NCBI GenBank assembly: GCA_902728285.1
Contig: CACVBU010001294.1
Span: 2,078,483 to 2,142,482 of the forward strand
DNA: 64,000 nucleotides
Reading direction: 5' to 3'
DNA from: Clytia hemisphaerica
Lineage: Eukaryota; Cnidaria; Hydrozoa; Leptothecata; Clytiidae
Below, piece by piece: positions 34,971 to 47,300 of the stretch. The notes below the pieces were generated by a model that did no database searches, was not told where the DNA came from, and worked only from the letters and a program-made list of their open reading frames with translations. The translations under genes and the position numbers were made by a program. Position 1 is the first letter of the stretch. Each line of letters begins with the position of its first letter.

Positions 34971-36333
34971 GGGTTTTACCTGTACCAGTAGACGAACATA
35001 TCGTCTACACAAGATCACTGAAAAAGAGAATAGTTCAGGAGGCAGGATGAATTCGAAAACGGAAGGATAAACTCGAAGGAAAAACTACAACGAGTTTTGA
35101 TTTCTGCTAACCTAGCATAAAAACCTCATTTTAATCTCTATTTATCCGTGTATTAAAACCTGATGTTGATTAGGCACCTTTGAATTAGAGAGCCAGGGCA
35201 AAATCTTAATGAGGGACGACAGATAAAAGATAAACAACGACAGCAACGAAAATTTGAAAGAAAAAAAATTGTTACAAATTTTATCAAAATAAAAGACATT
35301 AAAATAAACCTTCTAAAATCTATCAAATAAAAAAAATTTCTCTACTACTGTACTCTGGTTTGTTTGAGTTCTCCTCATCTAAAGTTTCCTATCATAATAT
35401 TAAAACGACAAAAATTACAAAGAAATCGTGTCAAATATAGTATAGAGTGGATCAAACCTTTGGCATTTTCAATTTGGGACCAAAAAAAACCCCTTCTTAC
35501 CCCAGCTGGCGAACAAAGTTTCATCAATATCCATCTAGCGTTCACAACGTCCAATGTCATATGGACATTGAAACACTTCCAGTGGTCACACTTACTGACT
35601 GAATTTTCAAGTATCTCATTCAAAAAGTCTCGAAAAATAAAAATTCAACACTCAAGCTAGGGCTTATAAAAAGAAACATAAAAGGAACGTCCATTTCACG
35701 TCAATATATATATTGTGTACCGGCCGGTGTATTTCTTGAAAAAAGATTTATGCTTTGATCAATGTCCACTAAGTATATTGACTTCAAAGATAAAACTTCC
35801 TTTGAGCTTTGTCTTCCAAATAGCGTTACCGAGAAGAACTTTTAAAGGCAAAAATAGTAGAACAGTTAACTAACAATTTTCGATAAGTGAAAATTTGAGA
35901 TCCAATTTTGGCGGAATTTCGACTTAAGTATATTAGAGTCATTCTGTAAAAAAATTACCCAATTAATCGTTGACAATGTTTACATAACGAAGCCAAGTTT
36001 TATGAACTAAAAATACCCGAAATTCTATTCTTGATATTATAAGCCTAAGGTAGAATTCCCGACCTCTCCTGCTTAAAATTGCCAAAAGGTCAAAAAGTGT
36101 TAACGTAATCTGAAGACAACACCCAAATAACCTAAATAAATCTCTCTCTAATTAAAAAAAAACAAAATTCATAAAATCTTTTAGCTTTTTTCGTGGTAGA
36201 AGGGAGATGAAAAACGCAAAAAAAAAGTTCTAAATATTTGCGCTTCTCATTAAAAGTTTAGAAAATATTAAATATTACTTTATTAAAAAAAAGATCAAGA
36301 AGAAAATGATAGCAACATAAAAACAAGTAGAAA

Positions 36334-37679
36334 CAGGGGGGGGGGTACAGCCGCAGGGTACTAACCCATAGGGTACTAACCTGATTTTTAAGAAAAATTG
36401 TCTTAGGTACCACCACCCCCTTTTTAGTACCGGGTACTTACTTTTTTTTAAGGAAAAGGGACCCCCACCCCCTTTTTAGTACCGGGTACTTACTTATTTT
36501 TAAGGAAAAAGGGACCCCCACCCCCTTTTTAGTAACGGGTACCGGCTTTAAAATTACCAAGGAAAATAGAAGACACCACCCTTAAAACTTGCCAAGTATG
36601 GTCCCAATCTTTCAAAAGCCAGCAAAAGCAGCTCTTTGGCATTATTATGACTTGTATATACCATATTTTTAACTCAGATCCTCTAAAAAGTTCTTTAAAT
36701 CAAACACAACTTTTAATTACAAAGGTAAAACAACGAAATTCCTTGGCAAAAGTAAAACATTATATAGCTGTAATAACGACAATAAAAGAAGTTGAAATAG
36801 AAAAAAGTTGCATTGTTGGCTCTGGTTGGCTTTGCTTAGTTGACCTGCCCCGTCTTAATTGTCATAAACAGACAAACAAACAAACAAACAAACAAACAAA
36901 CAAACAAATATAAACAGAAATAAGCTATAGGGTATAATATAAACTGCAATAAACTAAAATAAACTAACCCCTTTAGCAAAAACAATCATCAGTTTGGATA
37001 AGAATTTTATTGTTTAAAAGACAGATTGTATCACTTTGGATGCAACAGCTTGTAATTCTTTTCATCAGAAGGCAATGACATACATATACCTCGTTCTAAC
37101 TTGAGATATCAAAGACGAACTATCCTTCTCACTAATTAAAACAATACTGATTTTGAACAATAGGTTTCTTTACATTAGCTATCTCAATATTTGTATAACT
37201 TAGTGGTTATAAAATTCTCCTCTTAGAAAGTAGGAAAAGTACCCATGAATTTGAATAAAATAATTCTTTATTGATAGAAACATAACAGTTCTTTTTTCTG
37301 AAAACTATTGAAACTAACAACCTCCAAACTTCCCTACATACTTGATAAGCAGGGAAAGTACCTTCAATTGGAAGGGGGAACTTTTCAATACTGTCAGATA
37401 CTGTAAGCCATGACAAGGAAATCTTTTCTCATCAAAATCCTGAAAGTTGAAGACAAAAAATTAAACAAATGTACCATATTCAGGGCCTGAGTACTTGAAG
37501 AAAAATTGAAATGATACCCACCCCACCCTAAAATTGGTACCGGGTACTAACTTAAAATTGGAGATATACCCACCCCCACCCCAAAATTAGTACCGGGTAC
37601 TAACTTTTTTGAATTTCCAAATTAGACACCACCACCCGACTATGGGTTAGTACCCTGCGGCTGTACCCCCCCCCCCCTG
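36334..37679. mobile_element. CAGGGGGGG-ended element with a 7-bp TSD, 1.35 kb
   Basis: The termini CAGGGGGGGGGGTACAGCCG and its inverse are flanked by GTAGAAA at 36327-36333 and 37680-37686. Just inside each end are two or three tandem repeats carrying ACCCCC and AGTACCGGGTACT. A (CAAA)n microsatellite lies at about 36870-36907. No transposase ORF is evident. It is intergenic, downstream of XPO6. Confidence 0.88.
36868..36907. repeat. (CAAA)n microsatellite
   Basis: About nine CAAA units inside the 36334-37679 element. Confidence 0.9.
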
Positions 37680-38275
37680 GTAGAAAAGGTTCTAAAACTA
37701 ATCAAGTTTTTGTAGTGAAGGAAACAATGAACCAGAAGCTCTTCATTCCAAGAGCCATTCATTTCATTGATATTTTTCGACTTGATTACTTTACAATCAC
37801 CACCGTAATATTTGGCACATATAAAGGGAAATTTTAAAACTGCAAGTGGTTTAAAGTGCTTTAAAGTACGGTTGGAAAGTAGATATCATTGTAAAGGAAA
37901 AACACAAAATGTGGGTTCGCTCACTAAAGAATTCGGTTTACCGAATGGCAAAGAATGAAAAACAATTTTTCTTGAGAAGAGCGTGTAGAGTAGGTAGTAT
38001 TAAGAAAACGGAAAAGTTTGCAAAACATCTGTACAGTAATTAAAGACCGGAAAATCATCTTGGTAGTGGGGTTAATATCTTTGAATAATCGAGGCCAATA
38101 CCAACGACATGCCTTGATCATTCAGCGTAAAAATTATCAAAATGCAAAAATAAATCCAATCCAAAAATAAAACCAATTCTTCCCTTCTCTATCTATGTCC
38201 GGGAGTGAAAGCCAATTCCCAATTGAACAAGTTTTATAATCATATTACACAGACCTTTAGCGTAGCCTACGTGTG

Positions 38276-38377
38276 TCATAGCGTGATAGTCCCCTTGGGT
38301 AGACTACTGTTTACGATCTGCAAATAACGAAGATCACCGATGAATTGTTGAAGTGACGTCATGAAAGAAGGTGTATC
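38276..38377 (-). CDS. XPO6: XPO6 terminal coding exon
   Basis: The acceptor CAG precedes GAT ACA CC and the exon reads through FIGDLRYLQIVNSSLPKGTITL to a TGA stop. The C-terminal pattern (N)DLRYxxxxNxSLPxGTxxL is the conserved end of exportin-6 and fixes the 3' end of the gene. The preceding intron holds a foldback element (about 38497-39121). Confidence 0.92.
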   Translation of the reverse strand, partial: DTPSFMTSLQQFIGDLRYLQIVNSSLPKGTITL

Positions 38378-41300
38378 CTGGAAATGAAAAAAAATAAAAC
38401 GTCGAATCTGTAATAAAAATTGATGGACCGTAAAAGGCCCGAAGCCCAAAATAAGTATAGACCAGCGTCGGAGATTCAGGAAATGCCTTAAAAATGGCAC
38501 CCCTTAGATCAGGGCAAATTTTTGACATTATGCTCCTAATAGGGTGTAGAATTGACAAAAATATTTGCCCTTCGAATCTCCTGCAGTTATCGAGTAAATC
38601 GATTTTTAGTTCATCGATAGAACCCCTTTGCTAACGGTTTTTTCGAAGTCTGAAAATCAAATATCTGAGGCTAGCAACTTATTTAGCCTGAAAGGTAGAT
38701 AAAGAAAATGGACTTATTTGATAAGTTTCGATCACCTGGTGCCGAGAAATTGCATTTTAAGGCGAAAAATCGACGTTTTTGGCGTTTTCCATTACATCAG
38801 CATTTTCCTAGAGGGATTTTCAGAAAAAATCATTCTCACGGCTGGATAGCCCTGAATAAAAAGTATCCAAAAATGGTATGGTTTTTCAGTTTTCGAGTCA
38901 GCAGTTTTTCAGCATATTTACTCACCTTAAAAATGAAATATCTCAAGATCGGAACATCGAAAGTTAACAAACCATACCATTTTCGGATACTACTAATTCA
39001 GGGCTATCTAGCTGTGGGAATGATTCCTTCTTAAAATACTCCCAGAAAAAATGCTGACGTCATCTATTATCGTCATCTATTAGCGGCATAATATCAAAAA
39101 TTTGCCTTGATCTAAGGGTTGCCCTACGAAGTGGCACAATTCACTACCTCGGCCGCTGGTCTAGTAAAAGAAATTGAGCATAAATGAAACACCGACAAGA
39201 TCATATTCTTGCCAAGGTATGACTTCATCTTGGACCTTGTAAAAACATATTCCTGTTAGACGATATGTAGTAAGTAAAAACAGAGCTCACTGAAGGTTAC
39301 TTGTGTGTTCTCAATAAATAAAATCTTTTAGTGAGTTTAAACCATAAGACTTTATTTTCCTCTCGAAATGTTGAAAAGTACTTGAAGTAACACAGTAATC
39401 GATATGTCTGGATAAAGACTATTCTTCTCCAAGTCAGTCAATATTCCAAATACTCACCTGGTGCCGTTTATAATTAGCGTGGAGTTGTGATTTCTGGTGA
39501 TCCGTAAGACCTCCAGTGTTCATCAAGAAAGAAGGGATGAATTGTGAAAAGTATGCATCGAAATTGGTTGAAACCATACTGTAGACACCTGAGATCGAAA
39601 AAATCTTTATTTTGCACTGCCTTCTGTACAAACAGAATAGATCTTATCAGAGTTTTTGATTTTTCTAAAAAAGCAATGCATTGTGGGATTGTTTCGGGAG
39701 TATTACAATAGAAATCTCTTAGGAATTCCTCGAGGGAATTATATTGTAATACTCCCAAAACAATCCCACAATACATAGCTTTTTTAGAAAAATCAAAAAC
39801 TCCGATAAGATCTATTTTGTGTGTGACCCCCAGAATACAGGTCTGACGTAAAGCGTTGATTACAGGTCACAAGAAAGTTAAAGAGAAGACTTTTTATTGA
39901 AGAATGAGCTTACAAATTGCTTCAATGTCTTCATGATTAATACGAATTTGGTCAAATTTTGCCTGTTTTGGCATGGTTTTGAGAAATTTGAAAAGCGATA
40001 TTTTTTGGAAATTTGACTATTGGGCTATTTATATCAAGTCAAATGCTTTCGGTGGACAACAAACCTTGTATGATTTCTTCTTGTAGTAGATTGTGTGACT
40101 TGGTGACTAAAGAGTTCATCAACACTTGCAAAAAACTCGATAACATTGTCGTCTGGAAGAGCGCCTGAAGTAGCATTAAAAGAGTGATCAAAGCAAACTT
40201 TTTCTAACGGGTTATTTTTCTTATGATCCTAGTTTGATAGGTTGTTAATATCGAAAAAATAATTGAATTTTACTATTTTTGTTCTTTATAATCAACCAGA
40301 TTGCTAAGGCTCGAGGCGGTTTTTTTTTACTATCTCGTAAAGTAAAATCCTTTTTGATAATCTAACCATGGCAAACGATAGTCCTTGACCCAATAAGTAT
40401 AAATAGGGTATAATCTCAGGGGTAGTCAATTAATTTGAGCTACAATCATCGTCGAGATATATTGAGATTTTAGTGTATTTTAACGTTTTTCAGAATTTAA
40501 AGTTCGGGCGAGAATTGCTATTTTAGCACTTTCATTTTCTTTCATTGAATATTTCGATTTTAGAGGGGTTTGGTGGCTTCTAGGCTATATTCCAAGCCTT
40601 ATTGGAGCAAATTTGAGCTTTTAAATCCTGAAATCCTAAGGTCCAAAACTCAGAGTTAAAACTCTACTTTCCAACTGTAGTTTAAGGCGCTTAAAATCAA
40701 TTGTGGTGTTTAAAATTACACCGGGAACTCCCCTTTGTCTCAAATATTTTGTCGATGATTGTAGAATGTTAAACAACCCCATCCATGCCTAGCCAGGAAA
40801 CCGGAGCTGCTTCAAAAAAATGTGTATCAGAGAAAAGGAAGAAAACTTTTGAAAATAGACAGTTTCGAAGAATAAAAAATAAACATTGTATCACAAAAAA
40901 GAGACATACCTTTTGATACAGTCTGTTTTTACTGTTGATGCTTTCAAGAACTTGTATTGATTTCTTGAAAAGTTCAATTTCAGTCTCCATCAGAGGTTGA
41001 CCGAAGGCCTGCAGGATGAAGAAGAACACAAAAATATCAGTGATTGTGTTTAAGCTAAGAAGCTGATGTCACAGTGAAGGCATCCTAAATCTCAACTCCT
41101 TCCAATCTTCTTAGCTGGCTGACCGTAAGAGCCTTGTGAAAATAATGGAAATTCGTACCCACTGCGGACGGTGACCCAAAACGAGATTCTCAAAAGATAC
41201 ATTTTTAAAGGTTGAGAAAAAGACTATTCTGAAAAGTTCGCAGCATGTTACCAGGATGGCCAGAACTTTCATTGGTAGCACAATCCAGGTTTCATTTCGT

Positions 41301-44300
41301 TAAAAACTTTTTAAGAATTCAGCCTGGTGAACAAATGGTTAATGAAGCTGGTTACCTTGAGGATAGTAAGAAATTGATCTTCGTGTTGTATTTGATCTTC
41401 ACCATTCATCTTGGACAAGACGTTTGACTTGAAGAAATATCTCCAATTTTGTAAGAGGAGTTGATGAAACAATTCCAGAAGATCCATCTTCAGATCAGGA
41501 ACATTGTGCTAGAAACAATAATCATAATACAGTCAACTCTCTCTAATTCGAACCTCTATTATTCGAATCTTTCTTTAGTTCGAACTAAAATATTGATTCC
41601 CTCAGCTGGAAAGTGGTTTAAATTACTTTCTGTAATTCGAATCTTTCTCTGAAGATCGAATTAGAGAGAGTCAACAATAAATTTTTTTTTTGATTGGAAG
41701 TATTCTTATTCTATTTCATCCTCCCGCACTCACATTCATGGTGTATTTCATTTGGCTTTTGAAAGGTTTAGCTAGTTAAACTCGCCGTAGTATCATCTAT
41801 CACAACAAAACCATTATAGATCTTTTCATAAATTACATCACGAACTAACAATAACCATTGATTCCCAGAGGAGTTCATAGCAAGTTCTCCCTACTTTTTA
41901 AAAGTAACACTTCAAGACTCAAGGGTTTTAACCCCTCCCTGTTATGGTTTCAGAATGAGGCAGTAGTTACACTCAAAATAATTTATAAACAGGCCTCTAA
42001 CCGACGTTTGGTAAAAATTATATAATTTTATAATATTGTAATTGTAAAATAATGTAATTTTGAGTTACCCCATCAGGAATAAACATAACATGCACCAAAG
42101 CCGAAAAGTGGGTTGTTTTTTTAATTTTCACATATCTTGTGGGGGTTTAATATTACTTAGAGGGCATTTTTGGTGTTTTCCAAAAGCGGGCCTTTAGCTA
42201 CAAAATTTAATCATCATAATCATGGTTTCTGCCTACTTTTTCAGTCCCCCCTTAAAATGTAATTTTGCCCTTAAAGAAAACTCCCCCCTTAAATCGAACA
42301 AAAATTACCAGTACCCCTTGTTAGAATGTCCCCCCTCAGTTACAGCAATATGCCAAAAACAATTTGTTCAACCACCTTCACTTCAAGATAGGCCACCATA
42401 GAATGAACTTCCTTTTATAGGATGAACCATATTCATGTGGCTTTCAGCCTTGCACTCCATCACAGAGCCTATTTGAGATATTTTACTAACTAGCCCAGAG
42501 AAAAATTTTAAACCTTTATTATTTGAATGCATGCCTTTTTAATACTCAAATATAAAAAAATTAACAAATTTTAACTTGGTCATTAGTCAGAAAAGTCATT
42601 AAAATTGATTAGCCTCTGCGATGGAGTGCAAGGCTGAAAGCCACATGAATATGGTTCATCCTATAAAAGGAAGTTCATTCTATGGTGGCCTATGTTGAAG
42701 TGAAGGTGGTTGAACAAAATAGTTAGTAAAATGTCTCAAATAGGCTCTGTGTCCATCAAGGACAAGGCTGTGCAAGGCTAAAAGCCACACGAATATGACA
42801 ACCCCTGTCTCAGTGCCCCGGTGGAACCTTTTCCCTCAGTGGTGATGAAAATTTCTATCGAAATCCCAATGGGGATAGAAAATCTATTGTTTCCAGCTCA
42901 AAAATTCAGTGGGAATGGTTTTGGATTCCAATTTTTTCCGTTCAATTTTCGATGGGGGTAGATTCATGTAGCAATTACCCAGTGGGGTTGAAAATGTAGG
43001 GTATTTTTTCCACTGGGGACGATTTTTTGGCCTATTTTTCCACCGGGGCGGGAGGTCCACCAGGTCTGTGACACAGGGGTAATATGGTTCATCCTATAAA
43101 AGGAAAAAAAAATAGTCCCCCCTCAGATTTTTCTCTTTAGAGTTTGACAAAAACGAAGTACAACGATTGGTTTGATATCAATGCCATCAACATTATACCT
43201 AATGATATCCAACTAAATAAACCCAATAAAAAAAAGAAATCATAAATTGGAAATAAGCTGGATCCTATAATCAAATGGTACAAATAAAACTTTTTATGAA
43301 TAAAACCAATCAAAAGATGCAGTATCTGGTATAACAGTTGTGTTTTTCTAATATCTTAGGCCTTGCAAATTATCTTTATTATTAGATTTGAATTGGGAAT
43401 ATCTTCTTATTGTAGTCCTAGTTTAAGTTAGGTCAAGCAAGAGGTCTTCCCAAGTAAAAAATTTAGGCAGTAAAACACATAAGTAAGATCTATGCTTATG
43501 ACATTGATTTTGGATGTGACAGAACTTGTAAAAATAAGTCTCTGCTGCAAATGTCAAAGATCATTAATGTCAAAGATCATTGATGTCGACCAACTATTTA
43601 AAGAAAATCTTTGTGCCCTTCAGCAAACATTTTTTACAATAGATAGAGAGGGAAGAGAGGATGCAGATTCATTGGCCCTTACTAGCCATTTTGAGTGGGG
43701 GGCAAGATTTTGGAAAAAATGTCGCCCAACATGGTTTGGCAACGAAGAAGATTTTTTACTTTTTACACCCTCAAAACATCAAAGTGGGCATGAAATTGTG
43801 AGCACGGAAACGGGAAAGAAGATATTATTAATATTAGATAAAGAAATCTATCAATAAAACCAAAGACATAACATCTGAAATTCAATCAACAATTTTTAAA
43901 TTTTATAGTCCCCCCTTTTTTCTTCTTTTAATAGATTCTTGCAGCCCTTGATAAAGAATCCCCCCTTATTTTAAAAAGATTACAAAAATCCCCCCTTTTT
44001 TAAAAGGCAATTTTTTTGCTCCCCCCTTATTTTAAGGGGGGGGGCAGAAACCATGCATAATTTAGGTAGCTTAAAGATTTGTATTTTTCTTTGGGGTGGC
44101 GAAACAAACGGATAGTCTAACGGGGAAAAAATGTTCCGCTTAAAAAGCATCCTGTTTTTGTTTTGTTTTTTTCAATTAAGAAGTAAACACACAAACACTT
44201 ACTTCAGCCAATATTGGTAGGATATCGTTCAAACAGAAGGATATGACGTTTGGTAGCAACGTCTTGAAGGATGGGTTATGTTCTTGTACGATAAGTTCCA

Positions 44301-47300
44301 ACATTTTTAAAAACCTGTAAAGAAGATATCTCAAAATTAAATCAAACTCAACATAACCTACTTCTCTCTGGTATTTTTATATGCACAAGTCGAGATTACG
44401 TCATTCTTACTAGTGGATAAACCTTTAAGACCATACGCCCACACACTACGTTCCGTTTCGCTCTGAAACAAAACGGTTAGGGAACACTGATGTGTGAACG
44501 TCAAAATTGGAAACGTCAAAAAAGAAGACGTTACAAAGCAAAACAGATCGAAACGGTTTCGCTCCACTATTTTTATCGGAACGGAACTGCTCCGTCTTAT
44601 ATAAACACATTTGATCCGTAAAGGCCGGTATCCACTTTCGCACGAAATAGGCGACAGTTTTTTTCTCAACCTCTTTTGCCAAAAGAAAAGATTACGTCAT
44701 AAAAGAGTTTCGCGGGAACAAAGAAAAAGTTTTTTCAACCGTTACGTCAATTTTGACCGATGGAATTGCCTCGTTTTTCAACCGACCAATGAGTGACCTT
44801 ACAAAAACATTATAAAGTTTTCGCTCATTTCGCGCGAAAGTGGAGACCGGCCTTAAGGAAAATCATACCGGAGCGAAACGGAACGGTAACGTGTGAACAT
44901 GGTCTTAGAAGGAAAAACATTCGGAATTTCCGCGAAAACGAACCCCGTCCCTCCAAAAAATATTCGTATCCAAACGGGAAAATAACGGAAGTGAATAAAA
45001 AATTACAGCTTTAAAAAAAATTAAAGTCCATATAGATGAATATTGAGGCATTTGTTTCTCTGCTGGGAAGACTAGGTGATTCTGGTGATCGAAGATAAGG
45101 ATTCCAGGGCATATAATTTTAAAAAGTTATCGTACCTGCTTAGTGCATTGATACCAGAGGTATTTCCACTTTGAATAATGTACAGAATTTGATCCCTGAA
45201 AATCAGCAAAAGTGAAAAAAAAAATTCTTCAAAATTTGTATAAATATGAAAATCCGCTCTTAAATCTTTTGACCTTAGTCCTGTTGTGCTTTGGAAAAAG
45301 TGAAATAGCGAGTGAAATTTATCAAATTTAAGAAAAACATTGCAATGATAATTTAAATAAAATTTAAAAATCTTTTAAGACACTTAGGTTCTTTACTTGA
45401 AGGGCTTTAAAAAGGTAATGAATAATCTCTGGAGTCTGATTCTTGGATTGTTCTTAACTTGGTTTAAGGTCTCCCAGCAAATTCAAGCTTCGTAAAATTA
45501 AGCTTATAAAATTGTTAAAATAAAAAAAGATAAAAATGGTGTACCTTTTAAGCAGTTCGAGTAATGTATTGACGAGTTTTTCAACACCGACAGTTCCCAT
45601 TTGTATCCGAAGACTTCGTAAACATTCCAACAAAAACGACATAATCTTGTCTGCAACGTCTGAACAAAAAGGTAAAGGGGGACTTGCAAAGGTTTCTGAA
45701 TGCTTAGGCTAAATTATTTCAGTATGAGGTTAAAGGATAATCAGATGATTTGAGATATTTGACAATTGGATTCCCTCTATTGTACAGAGAAGATATCTCA
45801 AAATAAATTTGCTTCCTGTTACGGCACATAATTCATGAACAGAGTATAATAAAAATCCGGTGTAAAGTTCAAGATAACGGCCGTAGAAAGTGACAAAATC
45901 GGTAAGTTATTTCCTTTTCGGCTAACACTAACTCCCTGTTCGAGAAATTATCCCCGGGATGGCAGATCTTACCGTTTTGATATAATATTGCCAACTGTCG
46001 TAGCCTGCTTGTTGAGATTTCCCAAACAAAGTGTCATTCAACGAAAAAAAAACTTTTTCAGCAGAAATATTTCACAAATCATCTGCGAAACAGACAATGC
46101 ACATAGTGCACAAACGCACGCTAAATTCGAGATTTTATCCAGAGTACACCCTTCAGTAAAGTAAGGTTGTGACAGCAGCCAAAGGCGACCGGAATGCTCT
46201 CTTCCCTCTAGCTTTCTACCCTGAGGTAGGGGAGGGCACCACTCATTTCCCTGGATTCCTCCCCTTACCCTTGACTCGTCTCTTTAGTTGACAGTGAGAA
46301 TCAAGCAAAGAGCCACAAATTACCATTTTGGGAATCTTCGATACAACCTGGCTGGGGATCGAATCCATAACCTTGCGCACCGTAGTCGGATGCTCTACCT
46401 GCATGCTACGGCCACATGACAACCTTTACATCCTTAGCAAGTGTGAACTAACCTGTGTCAGTGATGTAGGCAGTCAACATGTGGGAGAAGACATCGATGT
46501 ACTCATGGACAGAGTTAAACATGATTTTTCTTGACTTGGTTCCTTCGCTTGATGCAGCGTCAACGATATCGCTCAGTATACTGCATATAGTCTTGATAGT
46601 GCTTTTATCTGAGGTAGGATAAATTTTGAAACATTATATTATTGTGGAGAGTTTTTACTTAGAGTGGTGCAGTTTCTCCTTAAATCGATTAAGTTTTGAC
46701 TCTTAGTCTCTTGACTAACAAAACCTTCTCATAAACAAGTTTCTATCACTCACATTTTCCATAACTCGAACAAATTTTAGTTCCCTGTGCGTGTTCGAGT
46801 TCTGGAGACTCCATCAGTTATCTATATGATTCCTTCGATAAGACACTAAACTACAAGCATCTCCAATATAGCTTCTGTTATAAGCAATGCAAATTTGACT
46901 CAAACAAGTGATACTTTTATGGACCTACCTGGTTATACATTTATAATTGATATCTACGTGACGTAAACTAAACAATCATTCAGAACACAAATAGTGACGA
47001 TCTATTAAAATTAGTCGTTTGTTTCTTATAAAAAAAAAGTTTAGAAACCAAAATTTCATGCTCTTGAAATATTCTTTCATATTCAAGACTTCGTGAGCAT
47101 AAAAAGACATCTATCTCATCAAAAAATTGAGTAATTTGGCTAAGAACATTGATGTATGCTTATTAATAGTGATTCTTATAGATAAAGATGCGTTTTTTGA
47201 GCTGAAAAGTTTTTTTACAAAAATCTGCTTGACCCATCTTTTACCTACTTTCATGCAAAAAATCAGAAAAAAACAACGATCCAATATTTCACAATGTCCA

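Larger units (their letters stand above)
33619..36326. other. TMC-XPO6 intergenic DNA
   Basis: Upstream of TMC start exon A; it would hold that promoter. The only structured element seen is the 34285-34970 MITE with its SINE. The ORFs at 33683-34033 and 35364-35660 (with its antisense shadow) have no recognisable features. Confidence 0.5.
42221..44055. mobile_element. CATGGTTTCTGCC element with C-tract arms, 1.8 kb
   Basis: CATGGTTTCTGCC at 42221-42233 is inverted at 44043-44055, with CCCCCCTTA-type repeats just inside both ends. It contains a foldback (42362-42745), a MITE (42801-43080) and the ORF 43492-43857. It lies in the XPO6 intron between exons 44203-44314 and 41356-41508. Confidence 0.65.

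Noticed and set aside
39474-39776. 100-codon minus ORF (EEFLRDFYCNTPETIPQ...)
   Set aside because: Read-through of a foldback MITE into XPO6 exon 39458-39588; not an independent gene.
44358-44682. Two overlapping minus ORFs of 103 and 78 codons
   Set aside because: They lie within the nested MITEs 44427-44905 and show no protein features.
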